Assembly (NCBI GenBank): GCA_947462335.1
Contig: OX381705.1
Location: 43,538,175 to 43,602,174, forward strand
DNA length: 64,000 bases
Direction of reading: 5' to 3'
Source: Harmothoe impar
Taxonomy: Eukaryota; Annelida; Polychaeta; Phyllodocida; Polynoidae
Part shown: piece by piece, positions 52,839-62,670 of the stretch
Layout of the letters: the number at the start of each line of letters is the position of its first letter
How positions within the stretch are numbered: position 1 is the first letter of the stretch
Notes under the pieces: generated by a model
The model's input: the letters and a program-made list of their open reading frames with translations, nothing else
The model's database searches: none
What the model was told of the DNA's origin: nothing
Position numbers and translations under genes: made by a program

Positions 52839-55153
52839 CCCGTGCTGCTTAGCAAGATGCCTCTAGTGTAGAACCAGCCACCATTCGGACAACCCTTGCT
52901 CTGCTTCGTACCCACACTCAAGCAGTCATACCGCATGTAGTGACGCAAATGAAAGCGGGTAATATGCCTTGTGTACCGAACCTTGCTAGGCCAAGTTCGG
53001 GGCGTTTCCAGTGTCTCGTCGACGTTCAGACAAGGCTCAAAGGGGCACTTGCTAAATGGATGCCATCTAGCCATAGCCCATGCTAACTTAGCTTTCTGGA
53101 AAGGCGAATGGTATTTGGTACTACCATTTCGGACCTTGTCCAGAAGCTCAAAGTGGTACAACTGTACCGACTTCTCGAGTGGATCCGTCTTAATCCACTC
53201 CTCGTCATCAGAGAGACCGTCAGGACCCACTTCCTCCGGAATGTGTGAGGCCCGCTTGTCCTTGACGCAGTCGTTCACACACATGGGTTTAAAATATTTA
53301 AACCCACTTGCAGCATTGGCTCGGAGTGCATTCCGGACCAGAACCTGAAGTTCGTCGTCCGGGAGAGAATTTTCATCCAATCCCTTTAGAACCGCTTCTA
53401 CCTCCTCGTCGGATCGACCCCCCTTCCGAGAGGTTACCTTGATGGTCTCTCGTAGGTATTGGTCCCTCCGATTGGCCTTTTCCATTTGACTGGTGTCTAC
53501 AGACCTAGCCGCGGCCGTGTTCTGTTGGAGCATTTCCTCCTCCAGAGTGGCATCCAGAATGGACTCTTTGGTCTTCTGCTCCATACTCCGAGCCAGCTTC
53601 ATTGCTGGCGTCAGAAGTCTCCTCTTCTCCCGCCGGCTATGCACGGTCTTGAATTCCGCTGCAGTTTGCAGGTCGTACTCCAAGGCCGCGATAAGTTCGG
53701 GAGGTCCCTCGGTCTCAGCAACTAAGCGAGCTGTCTCTGACTGTTTGCTAAGATCGTTCATGGCCGCCGTTAGGCGATCTGGGAACCAAGCCGGGAACCT
53801 GGCAGACAACTCGTCCAGCCCCCGGAAGGTTCGCATTTGGATCAGATCGAAGGATCTGACCTCTGTGGCGCTCATCTGATCGATGATAGCACCTCGGAGC
53901 AGGGATGGGACGTCGGCGTCCTCCTTCTCCCATGCGTCATGCTGATGTGGAGCGAGGATTTGCACCCCCGATCCAGTTGGACCACCACCTGCAGCCTGGT
54001 CCAGTTTCCCGGCTTCCTCCGAAATATCCATGGTATTGGATGGTTCCAGAGCAGGCTCGGTAGACTGTGGAGGAGTATCCACTCGGACGGGTACCTCTTT
54101 TGGAGGAGGTAACTCCACCCGAACGGGTATCTCCTTCCTTGGCTCCAGGGGAGTCGGGAGGTTAAATGTGATGCCAGACAGCACATCCTGCACTACCTGA
54201 ACCGTATGGGCTGCGGATGCTGTATCCATAGCTTCCTCGGTTTGAGGTGCCTCGGGAGGAACTACCGTTTTTGGACGGGCTCCCCCATGTCCCTTCGTAC
54301 CAGCCATCGCAGCGGCTGTAGCAGCTACTGCTGAGCTGTTGTCCAGCCCTCGCGAGAAGGACAACACGTCAACGGCTGAGGTCGGAGCAGCTGTGGTTAC
54401 AGCTGCCTTCCCACTACCTTTCCCCTTGGCCGGGATCGGTAGGTTGGACTTACTGGGACCCGGAGTCTTGACAGCTTTAGTGCTGTCGGACGTCGGCCCC
54501 TTCCCCGGCTGGTCCTTAGCACCAGGCTTCGGATCAGCTTTCTTTTGACCCTTAGGCGCCTTCGTAGCAGGAGCCTTGGGGTCCACCGTCTTCGGATCCT
54601 TGGAGGCCGCTGCAGTAGCAGCCTTGGAACCCGGCTTCTTCGTACTCGCAGTACTTTCCTTCTTCGGAGCGGGCTTTTTAGGCTCGTCCTTTCCCGGAGG
54701 CTTCTTTCCCACACCAGTGTGTTTGATAGCCTTAGTGCTAGCCTTAGTATCGGCCGACTTGGACCGATCTCGGGTAGCACCCTTCCCACCGCGCGTCCTC
54801 GGACGTGAAGTGTCGGAATCACTCCCACTCCCCATAGACAGTTTGCGAGCAACCGTCTTCTGGAGGTTTGGTGATATGCTGAGACTGCATATCCGGGAGG
54901 GACGTGCAGTCGTCTCGGAAGGATCCGCCGCTACCTGGGTGTAGGCGAGTCCTTGCAGCACTCCGGAGTCCTCGCTGCCGTCCGGCGACGGGGACTTTCG
55001 GATCGGGGACACGGCCGGATCTACACGGAGCTCCGCCAGTGTCTGGCTCAACTCATCACCACTAGGGCTCTGAGCATCCATTGCCTCCTCGGTGGCGGAT
55101 GCCACCTCGGAGTGTCCGGTGAGTTCGGATTGACGGAGCTGTTGCTCGGCCAT
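52766..55153 (-). CDS. Gypsy extra ORF, N-terminal part with putative C2H2 fingers
   Basis: I choose the ATG at 55153 (MAEQQLRQSELTGHSEVAS); the frame is open further up, but only from a GTG. The ~795 codons comprise: an acidic/Ser start; a long Lys/Pro/Ala-rich disordered, basic stretch (KPAPKKESTASTKKPGSK and on); a helical core (EVRSFDLIQMRTFRGLDELS, then TPAMKLARSMEQKTKESIL); and a Cys/His region near the end. In that region CPFEPC with HITRFH makes one C2H2-like finger; a second Cys pair (CLSVGTKQSKGC) precedes the frame break, its His pair being in the other frame. It occupies the env position but is hydrophilic, so it is not an envelope protein. A DNA- or RNA-binding accessory role is possible. 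No homologue recognised. Confidence 0.75.
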   Translation of the reverse strand: MAEQQLRQSELTGHSEVASATEEAMDAQSPSGDELSQTLAELRVDPAVSPIRKSPSPDGSEDSGVLQGLAYTQVAADPSETTARPSRICSLSISPNLQKTVARKLSMGSGSDSDTSRPRTRGGKGATRDRSKSADTKASTKAIKHTGVGKKPPGKDEPKKPAPKKESTASTKKPGSKAATAAASKDPKTVDPKAPATKAPKGQKKADPKPGAKDQPGKGPTSDSTKAVKTPGPSKSNLPIPAKGKGSGKAAVTTAAPTSAVDVLSFSRGLDNSSAVAATAAAMAGTKGHGGARPKTVVPPEAPQTEEAMDTASAAHTVQVVQDVLSGITFNLPTPLEPRKEIPVRVELPPPKEVPVRVDTPPQSTEPALEPSNTMDISEEAGKLDQAAGGGPTGSGVQILAPHQHDAWEKEDADVPSLLRGAIIDQMSATEVRSFDLIQMRTFRGLDELSARFPAWFPDRLTAAMNDLSKQSETARLVAETEGPPELIAALEYDLQTAAEFKTVHSRREKRRLLTPAMKLARSMEQKTKESILDATLEEEMLQQNTAAARSVDTSQMEKANRRDQYLRETIKVTSRKGGRSDEEVEAVLKGLDENSLPDDELQVLVRNALRANAASGFKYFKPMCVNDCVKDKRASHIPEEVGPDGLSDDEEWIKTDPLEKSVQLYHFELLDKVRNGSTKYHSPFQKAKLAWAMARWHPFSKCPFEPCLNVDETLETPRTWPSKVRYTRHITRFHLRHYMRYDCLSVGTKQSKGCPNGGWFYTRGILLSSTGWLWMSQRNASRQPIRKSTPTSLQ

Positions 55154-55339
55154 CCTCACTTCGGCAGAGTGTCTTTCGACGGGAGTTTTGACGGGGAAAA
55201 CACTAGTTCCCCGTCTCCCTCTTTGTCTCAGACGCACCAGGAAAGAGTACTCACTGCTTACAACTCTTTTACTGACTTTTCTCCTCTTCTAGCCGTCCAA
55301 ACCACCAACTTCCACGCTGCCGACCAACACCGCTATTGA

Positions 55340-55440
55340 CCGGGGCGAGCCCAAAATCAATATGGCGTTCCCTCGCTTTTGTTTTTAAAACAAAGCGCAT
55401 GCGCAGCGTCTCGCGTGATTGGACGCGATCCCGTCACCCG
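55340..55440 (-). promoter_or_regulatory. Promoter-like CpG-rich segment inside the gypsy element (NRF1- and CCAAT-type sites)
   Basis: Between integrase and the extra ORF, the - strand has TCCAATCACGCGAG (CCAAT at 55418-55422) and GCGCATGCGC (55395-55404, a perfect NRF1 core), then ACGCCATATTG (YY1-like, around 55362) about 210-250 bp before the extra ORF's ATG. The block is CpG-dense while the rest of the 55.44-55.74 kb spacer is not. This suggests that the extra ORF has its own promoter. Activity is inferred. Confidence 0.5.
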
Positions 55441-55738
55441 GTGTGACCCAATTACTGTTTAATCAGGTCACGACCTTTCCCGCCCGCAGCTCGGGCTCGG
55501 GGGATCACACTGCTACGTAGGCGGCTCACAAAAGTCAAAATATACTTCGAATAAAGAGCTCATCAGGAGTATTAGTGGATATTTATGGGAAATCGAAGAT
55601 TACCCCACCGGATTATCCGTCCACCACCCTCGGGGAGCACTCTTACATTCTTTTCATATTGACTCTGAGCGCCCCTGTTGGTAACATACATATAACACAT
55701 AGGACAACACAGGACACCACACTCGTTGTGTAAACAAG

Positions 55739-56791
55739 CTAGGTTACGGCCCCTCTAGCCACCAGCCTTGGGCTTCGCCGAACGGGTTTCCCGTCCACCT
55801 CTCGTAACCTGGCCGAAGGACACTCGTTCTTAACTAAAACTCCAGCCTTGATTTTAGTTTTCCGTGCCCTTCTTCCTTCGCCTGCCGAGACTTTCTTTTT
55901 CACGGTCTTCCGGAGCTTCTTTTGTACCACTCTCTTAGGGGTATCCACTGACACCCCTTCCAAAGGTACAAATTTAGCCTCCGAAGTTCCCTTCTCCACC
56001 TCCGTTTCCGGGGTGAGCTCCCTTCCAGCCCAAGTACGCAACCGAGCCACATGGCTCGTCCGGATGCGTCCTGCTTCGGACTGAATCAACACAGTCGTTT
56101 GACTGATACATTTAACCACGGTGTGTGGTCCATCCCAGTTATTCGCCAGCTTGACGTTGCAGAGCGGTTCGTGTAGGCGGATCACTCTATCCCCCACTAC
56201 GAATCGTCGCAACTTCAATCCGGTGTCGTAACCCACCTTCTGCCAATTCGCAGCTTTGAGCAAATGAGCCCTAACTGTTTCGTAGGCAAATTTGAACCTC
56301 TCTCGTAGAGATTCCACAAATAGCACCGTACATGGTGCTTCCGGACTGATCCCTACCACCCCGAATACCAAATCCGCCGGCATGATCAAGTCCTCTCCGA
56401 ACACCAAGAGGTTCGGTGTGCAATTTGTCGAAGTGTGGACCGTATTGTTATACGCATGCACCACAAATTCGCATTGATCATCCCAATCATCCATATGGGA
56501 GTTCACTAATGGCTTCAAAACCTGGATCAAGGTCCGATTGAACCGCTCCACCTGCCCGTCGGACTGTGGCTGGTACGGATTGGTCCGAGTTTTGCATATA
56601 GCCAACTGATGGCACATAGCTGTCCATAGTTTGGACTCAAATTCTCTCCCTTGATCGCTATGTAACATCAAAGGAGCCCCCAAATGGAGGATCCACCCCT
56701 TCACCAATGCTTCCGCACAAGTAGCAGCGGTATGATCCTCGAGTGGGTACACTCGGGTGTATTTCGTATAGTAGTCCGAGACCACCATCAT
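55739..56791 (-). pseudogene. Gypsy integrase catalytic core and C-terminal domain
   Basis: Continues in frame from the RNase H/integrase frame after a TGA (56792-56794). It has VVSDYYTKYTRVYPL (first catalytic Asp upstream at the RIAVDIISG motif), HSDQGREFESKLW (second Asp) and QSDGQVERFNRTL (Glu), then a C-terminal domain (VGDRVIRLHEP, then WDGPHTVVKCIS) and a basic tail. The TGA falls inside the core, just after the PTPKGNT segment, and would prevent a full integrase unless read through. A CGA-to-TGA CpG transition is a plausible origin. Confidence 0.85.
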
Positions 56792-57865
56792 TCACGTATT
56801 ACCTTTTGGAGTTGGTTTAACTCCACTGATAATGTCCACAGCTATTCGAGCAAATCTCACTCCGAATAGCTCTTGTTGCAGTGGCAATTTTCCTAATCCA
56901 GGACCAGGTTTGCCTAAACAACAGGCCGGACAGGTCTCGATCCACCTTAAAAGGTCGCCTGACATGCCGGGCCAGTAGTATCTCCGACTCAGCCTTTCCA
57001 ACGAGCGTTTCTTTCCGAAATGCCCACTAGTGGAATGGCCGTGGCAGTAGTACAGGATGTCTTTCCTCATAGCAGCAGGGATTACCATTTGTAACACCCT
57101 CCGCTTTCCGGGACAAGTCTTCCACCTGCACAACAACGAGTCTCGGACCTCCAGTTCGTGGAACTGAGCCAAGAAACGTCGCATTTCGCGGTTTTCCAGT
57201 GATATTTCGGGTCTCACTGGACAGACCCCAGTAGGGACAAGTTCCCTCAGTCGTGCTATGGTAGGATCGGCCATCTGGTACGTCCTTATAGTGTCGGTGG
57301 ACCAATCCAACAGGTTTTGCAACAACCCATCATAAGGCAAACGCACACTTGCTACCACAGCATTGTGAGCACCACAATCCCCACACTCCGGACGCACACA
57401 ACGGCGTACCGGACGTCTACTCAGACAGTCAGCATTAATATGCTTCGTGCCCGCTCGGTGCTGGATATGAGAGTTTTCCAGTCCGAACTCGCTGAGGTGA
57501 TTCAACCACCGACCAATCATTCCCTCGGCGTCCTTAAAATTAAGGAGCCATCTCAAGGCCGAATGATCGGTACGGAGTGTGAAATTTCCTCCATATAAGA
57601 AGTGCCGAAACTTCTTCGTGTACACCACTACTGCGAGCAGCTCTCGCTTGGTAGTACAATAATTTCTCTGTGCCTTGTTCATACTGTTACTAGCGAACGC
57701 CAGCGGGACCTCTACTCCGTCCTGGATTTGGGACAATGCGGCCCCGATGCTCTCATTGCTCGCATCAGTGTCAAGGATGAAATGCCCCTTCTCCGTAGGG
57801 TATCTCAGCACCGGGGTGGTTCGGAACAACGCCTTAATCTCTTTGAAGGCTTCATTCTGTTCCAT
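56792..57865 (-). pseudogene. Gypsy RNase H and integrase zinc-binding domain
   Basis: RNase H: FILDTDASNESIGAALSQI, FRHFLYGGNFTLRTDHSALR, and INADCLSRRP. Integrase HHCC domain: HGHSTSGHFGKKRSLERLSR and CPACCLGKPG, then the start of the core. It is joined to the RT frame only after a 1-nt change in an A7 run at about 57866-57872 (an extra A relative to the frame needed). It ends at an in-frame TGA. Confidence 0.88.
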
Positions 57866-59963
57866 CTTTTTTTCTCCCCGGAGTCCAATGGCTCAACCGT
57901 TGTAATGGCTGAGACACCCTAGAGAATCCGGGGATGAAGTCCCTGTAATAGGAACAGAACCCTAAAAAGGATCTGATATCCTTTGGTCCTTTTGGAACTT
58001 CCCAAGTCTCCACAGTCTCCAACTTAGCCGGATCAGCCTGAACACCTTCGGTGGAGATGATCCGGCCCAAATAGACCATGGACTTCCGAAAAAGTTCACA
58101 TTTCTTCGGCTTTAATGTCAAGCCATTGGACCGAATTCGTTCCAAAACCTCTCCGAGGTTCAACGCACACTCTTCAAAAGTCTTGCCAAAGACAATGACG
58201 TCATCCAAGTATACCAAACACTTGCGCCACAACAGATCACTCAGAAGAGTTTCCATCATAGCCTCAAAAGTGGCCGGGGCGTTGCACAACCCGAAGGGCA
58301 TCAGCTCAAACTGATACAGTCCAATGTGACTTGTAAAAGCCGTTTTCTCCTTATCCTCCTCCTTCATCCCGATCTGCCAATATCCGGACTGCAAATCAAG
58401 GGTGCAGAACCATTGGTTCCCACCCAAGGAGTCCAGAGTCTCATCAATCCGGGGGAGAGGATATGCATTTTTCTTGGTTACCCCATTCAGGCGCCTATAG
58501 TCGATACAAAATCGGATAGACCCGTCCTTCTTAGTAACCATCTGGACCGGGCTGGACCAGGGGCTAGTGCTAGGCACGATCACCTTTTGTTCCAACATGG
58601 TCTTCACTTGTTCCTCTACCACCGCTTTCTTACCCAAAGGCAAGCGTCGGTAAGGCATCTTGAAAGGCTGTGCATCACCCGTATTGATAGAATGCAACAC
58701 TTTGTCGGTTCGGCCCAAAGGCTCCCCCTCCACCTGCCATGCATCCTGATACTTCACTACCAGCCTCCTTAGGGAATCGAGATCCCTCCGATCCGTCAAA
58801 TCCGTTTCGGAGATCATTTTCTCAAGTCCCTTACTCAGAACGGTCGGAGAAGGGTCACCCTTCATGCTCACCTGTCCAGCAGGCATCACTGCCTCACTGG
58901 TGAACACCTTCCCCAGTATTGTATCTTTCCTTAGATACTTCGGTTCCAACCCGGGGTTAGAGACCGGCACTACAGTCCAAGCACCATCACCCACTAGGGT
59001 ATCCATGCCCGTCAAACCGATACTACCCAACATGGCCACATCCGGCTCCACAACTGCCTCTTCCTCTCTCCTAAGCCCCTTGCTTCGGACCAGCACGACA
59101 CACGTCTGTCCGGGAGGAATCTTCACAGTTTGGACCACCGTTGCCACTGTCGACACTTGTCGGAGCACACATTGCTCTACCGCACGGTAAGGGTGCTCTA
59201 TCAGGAGTACCCCTGTACCCGGATTCAGGACCGCGTCATACAACGCCGAAAAATCCAATCCGAGTATACCGTCGTCTGCAATATCCGCAATGGTGGGAGA
59301 AGCCACATACTCCTTCCCTCCAATTCGGAGCGGTATGAACGCGCGCCCATACGTCTGCATACTTGATCCATCGGCCGAACAGGCGTTTACCCTCGTTTTG
59401 AAGTTATCACGACTATCCGGCATAAGAGCATAGAAGTTAGAGGAGATAAAGGAGTGGCTAGCTCCCGTATCTACTAAAAATTCGCCCGCTCTACCGGCCA
59501 CAGTAACAGACACATACCACCGCCTCCCCCCCAGCGGAGACGGGTTTACAGTAAAGCGTTTAAAATCCTTCGGAGCAGCCAAATCAAGGCCATGTTTCTT
59601 CAAATGGTCGAAACATGGATGATCCGGGGAAAGCTGTGTACTCCCTACCCACACGGTGTCTGTGACAGCCGCAACTTCCTCGTTCCGATCCGTAATGGGC
59701 CTCCCTGCCTCATTGCCGGGCAACTGTTGGACTGGAATGTTAACCAGGCCGGCATCCGAGCCCCTCAAGCTCGAAGCCACCCCTGATTCCCTTCCTGCCT
59801 TCGGAATTTCACTAGGCTCTACCTCTCTGGTATGTTGGCGTACATCATATGCAGGGGTCGTCCGCTCGCCTTCTCGGACCACCCCCTCTAGTTTCCCTCC
59901 TTCCCGGGAACTTTCGGAGTCAGAGCCGTACACTCCGCAGCAAAGTGACCGATCTCCAGGCAC
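57852..59963 (-). CDS. Gypsy protease and reverse transcriptase
   Basis: Pol's first frame, entered from Gag by a -1 shift (codons GGG AAA CTA). Protease: FLVDTGASHSFIS with ILGLDFS later. RT: VQMVTKKDGSIRFCIDYRRL, TLDLQSGYWQIGM (motif A), FELMPFGLCNAPATFE, and LVYLDDVIVFG (catalytic YLDD), then the connection region YLGRIISTEGVQ and IRSFLGFCSYYRDFIPGFS. These are standard Ty3/gypsy blocks. The frame ends early at 57852 because of the A-run indel before RNase H. Confidence 0.93.
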   Translation of the reverse strand: MPGDRSLCCGVYGSDSESSREGGKLEGVVREGERTTPAYDVRQHTREVEPSEIPKAGRESGVASSLRGSDAGLVNIPVQQLPGNEAGRPITDRNEEVAAVTDTVWVGSTQLSPDHPCFDHLKKHGLDLAAPKDFKRFTVNPSPLGGRRWYVSVTVAGRAGEFLVDTGASHSFISSNFYALMPDSRDNFKTRVNACSADGSSMQTYGRAFIPLRIGGKEYVASPTIADIADDGILGLDFSALYDAVLNPGTGVLLIEHPYRAVEQCVLRQVSTVATVVQTVKIPPGQTCVVLVRSKGLRREEEAVVEPDVAMLGSIGLTGMDTLVGDGAWTVVPVSNPGLEPKYLRKDTILGKVFTSEAVMPAGQVSMKGDPSPTVLSKGLEKMISETDLTDRRDLDSLRRLVVKYQDAWQVEGEPLGRTDKVLHSINTGDAQPFKMPYRRLPLGKKAVVEEQVKTMLEQKVIVPSTSPWSSPVQMVTKKDGSIRFCIDYRRLNGVTKKNAYPLPRIDETLDSLGGNQWFCTLDLQSGYWQIGMKEEDKEKTAFTSHIGLYQFELMPFGLCNAPATFEAMMETLLSDLLWRKCLVYLDDVIVFGKTFEECALNLGEVLERIRSNGLTLKPKKCELFRKSMVYLGRIISTEGVQADPAKLETVETWEVPKGPKDIRSFLGFCSYYRDFIPGFSRVSQPLQRLSHWTPGRKKDGTE

Positions 59964-62461
59964 CTATAGCACTTGGCGGTCCGCCGATTGATCTTCCTCC
60001 GGTTAGGCTGTGTAGCCCCCTGAATGGAAGTCGTCATCTTCTCAAACAGCGATGTGAAAAACGCTGCGTCCATTATCGGAGCTTTTGGGTCCGATGATTC
60101 CTTCTTCGGAGGAGGGTTTCCACCCCCTTCCGGCTTCCTATTTTTCCACGGCGTTTTAGAGGAATTCCCATTCCTCTTAAACTGAGCCGCAGAAGCTATC
60201 GCCCCCTCTTCCTCACTGCCCGAACCATCAGACTGCTCCGGAGAACACTCTATAATGGCCGAGGCCCGGGTGGGCACCCGGTCCCCTAACAGTGACTTCT
60301 TGAGAGCATGTATGTCGATGGCCTTAAAAAGGTCATCTAATGACGTATCAGCTCTCCAGGTATCATACACCACATGTTGTATTTCTGGGTCCCTCAGTCC
60401 AGCAACAAACTGAGAGAACAATTCCTTAGAGAATAAGGCATCATGGATTCCTGAAGCTGGATGTACCTTCTTCAGGAGTCTCATCAGTGCAAGTCCGAAA
60501 ACCCTCGGGGCCTCGTGCTTGCCTTGCACTCGCTTCTTAAAAGCGACCATCGGGTCAATCCGAGCGGAGTCTCCGTATAGGATAGTTCCGATCTCTACCA
60601 GTTGTTTGAAAGTGCCGCGGGGTCCGCATTCATCTTTCCACTGCTCCACGGCCATCAGGCCATCTCCCAAGCGCAATCCCTTACAGACATACGGAATTGC
60701 ATCCTGTTGATCCCACCCACTGAGGTTGATGTCCTCAACGGTGGCTCCCAACCACTCTTCCCAAGAGTTTTTCTGCCAGTAGGGAAAAGGCTCGCTAGCA
60801 ATGCGTCTAGCAGCGTTGGATGAACCCCTAATTTTAGAGGTTATCGCCAGGCATTTGGAAATGGAAGCCGAGGCGTCCTTTTCTGTACCCACGTTGTGCA
60901 ATCCGATCCCAGCTATTGCTGGGTTTGTATCGTACAACTCTTGCAATTCTGTACTCAGAATTGTTCTCCTTGGAGCCCTCCTCGGACTCTTTGTGCCCGG
61001 AGTCGTCCCCGGAGTAGCGCCTCTGGTAGGCACGTTATTCTGCCTCTCCAGATAGGTCTGGTAGGTACCATACGACACCAAATCCTTAGTGGGGTCCACA
61101 CCTTGACTGAACCACCAATTCTTCTCCTGGTCAGTCATATACTGACACTGCTGGGCCAGAGCAAGCAATCGCTGATGCGCCGCTTTCTCTTTCTCCAGTT
61201 CCTTGGCCTGTCTATCAGCCTCCTCCTCTTGCTGTGCCTCCGCCAATTTAGCTTTTGCAGCTTCCCCGGCCGCTCGGAGCCCTTCTTGTCGAGCTCTCAG
61301 AACCGCCGCCTCCTGCTCTGCTAATTCCTCAGCGAGGGCTGCATTTTCCTTCATGCGTTCCTGTTGCTGCTCAAGAGCAGCCTGCTGCTTGCGATACACA
61401 TCTCGCCTCTCCAATTCCAAGTTTTTCTGTTCATTGAACAGTATGTTTGCTTGGCATTCTCGCCATTGCGACAAACTCGAGGGAGTTAAGTCGGTCTTGG
61501 CCGCCTTATCTTGTTCGGATGCTTTCTTCAAGCGTTCCGAATCCAGTTGCTGCTCATCCAGTTTCAACTGAGAACGTGGACTCCGCACCAACTCCGATAA
61601 TGACCTTCCCCTGCCCGCCGTGTTTACACCCGTCGGAGCCGAAAAGACCTGCTTCGGAATTGGACGGATACCACTGATACCCACCCTAGGTGAGTAATCA
61701 CTCGCCCTACCTCTACCCCTTGCTCGGCCAACCTTTAGTGGTCGTCCTGGCGTTGAAGTAGACAAGGCACCTTCTACAGTCATCCCACGTCCCATAGGAA
61801 GATTTGGGGTGTCTGTAAAACTCCTGTAATGAGGACCTTTCGGACTGTCATTATCAGCGGAAGCATACGAGGTACTGCTATCCTGTATACTCTCCCTGGT
61901 CTCTGACAAAAATTTCTCCAAAGAAGTTCTTTTTGCCTTCAGAATGTCACATTCTGACAGTAGACTTCGGCGAGCCTCCCGTAAGTCTTCAGTGTCCCGA
62001 ACAAGTTCTGATCGGGTCTCCTCTGCTTCATGGATGACGGCATCTCGGGCCGCACAAATCTGATTCAGATCAGTGTTTGCCTGAACAAAGTCGGAACGGA
62101 GTCCTTGTAGATCAGCCTGTTTCTGATCGAACTCCACTCGAACCCTGCTAAGTGATTGCACCAGCTTCTCGTTCTCCTCCAACAGAGTTGAAAGCCTTGC
62201 GTCTTTCTCCTTGATTTTGGAAGCTCTATGTGTGACTGCACCTTCCAATGCAATCAGACTGCTTTTCCATTCATTCGACTGTTTCTGAATGGTCAACAAC
62301 TCCATTTGGGCCATTTGCACACGCTCCTGTATTCTGGCCTCTCTCATGTCGTCGAAACGACGTTCCTCCAAGATGGTAGCCCTCCGTGGATTCGGAGCGG
62401 CTGATCTTGACCCACCAACGTTGAACATTGACAGGCTCATTTCATCTAATGAGTAATTCAT
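59888..62461 (-). CDS. Gypsy Gag with CCHC zinc knuckle
   Basis: First ATG at 62461 (MNYSLDEMSLSMFNVGG) gives ~857 codons. The N-terminal third is a long coiled coil (REARIQERVQMAQMELLTIQ, then KLVQSLSRVRVEFDQKQAD). A second Glu/Ala-rich coil lies at about residues 360-440, then a capsid-like helical region (WEEWLGATVEDINLSG, then LFSQFVAGLRDPEIQ), and at the C-terminus a zinc knuckle C-x2-C-x4-H-x4-C (CYRCLEIGHFAAEC). Coding-like sequence continues upstream of the ATG to about 62618 without another ATG, so a non-AUG or spliced start is possible. The frame is intact and twice the length of a typical gypsy Gag. Confidence 0.9.
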   Translation of the reverse strand: MNYSLDEMSLSMFNVGGSRSAAPNPRRATILEERRFDDMREARIQERVQMAQMELLTIQKQSNEWKSSLIALEGAVTHRASKIKEKDARLSTLLEENEKLVQSLSRVRVEFDQKQADLQGLRSDFVQANTDLNQICAARDAVIHEAEETRSELVRDTEDLREARRSLLSECDILKAKRTSLEKFLSETRESIQDSSTSYASADNDSPKGPHYRSFTDTPNLPMGRGMTVEGALSTSTPGRPLKVGRARGRGRASDYSPRVGISGIRPIPKQVFSAPTGVNTAGRGRSLSELVRSPRSQLKLDEQQLDSERLKKASEQDKAAKTDLTPSSLSQWRECQANILFNEQKNLELERRDVYRKQQAALEQQQERMKENAALAEELAEQEAAVLRARQEGLRAAGEAAKAKLAEAQQEEEADRQAKELEKEKAAHQRLLALAQQCQYMTDQEKNWWFSQGVDPTKDLVSYGTYQTYLERQNNVPTRGATPGTTPGTKSPRRAPRRTILSTELQELYDTNPAIAGIGLHNVGTEKDASASISKCLAITSKIRGSSNAARRIASEPFPYWQKNSWEEWLGATVEDINLSGWDQQDAIPYVCKGLRLGDGLMAVEQWKDECGPRGTFKQLVEIGTILYGDSARIDPMVAFKKRVQGKHEAPRVFGLALMRLLKKVHPASGIHDALFSKELFSQFVAGLRDPEIQHVVYDTWRADTSLDDLFKAIDIHALKKSLLGDRVPTRASAIIECSPEQSDGSGSEEEGAIASAAQFKRNGNSSKTPWKNRKPEGGGNPPPKKESSDPKAPIMDAAFFTSLFEKMTTSIQGATQPNRRKINRRTAKCYRCLEIGHFAAECTALTPKVPGKEGN
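59891..59897 (-). promoter_or_regulatory. -1 programmed frameshift heptamer GGGAAAC at the gag-pol junction
   Basis: Reads G GGA AAC in the Gag frame, immediately before the Gag stop TAG (59888-59890). The -1 frame opens into pol, overlapping Gag by 76 nt. GGGAAAC is a canonical X XXY YYZ slippery site used by retroviruses such as type D simian retroviruses. Confidence 0.85.
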
Positions 62462-62657
62462 TATTTCGGGACCCTTGTATCCCAAAAATGCGCTTGTCCT
62501 GGATGGAACATTCGCACTCCTGCGGGTATCTGCCTCCTTAATGGCATCTAACCCCTCCGGTGATAAGGCTGACGCCTCATCGGGAGACCTCGCTGCTCCG
62601 TCCAGAGCAGGAGGTCTGCGCTACTGCACAGGCTAACCTGCGTTTCACTCAGAACTG

Positions 62658-62669
62658 GTCACGGCACCA
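62658..62669 (-). promoter_or_regulatory. Primer binding site, tRNA-His type
   Basis: TGGTGCCGTGAC on the - strand, one base after the 5' LTR, is complementary to the 3' end of eukaryotic tRNA-His (GTCACGGCA plus CCA), 12 of 12 positions before diverging. Confidence 0.8.
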
Positions 62670-62670
62670 G

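Noticed and set aside
52766..55153. Envelope gene, which would make the gypsy element an errantivirus-like retrovirus
   Set aside because: The product has no signal peptide, no hydrophobic membrane or fusion segment and is strongly charged and disordered.
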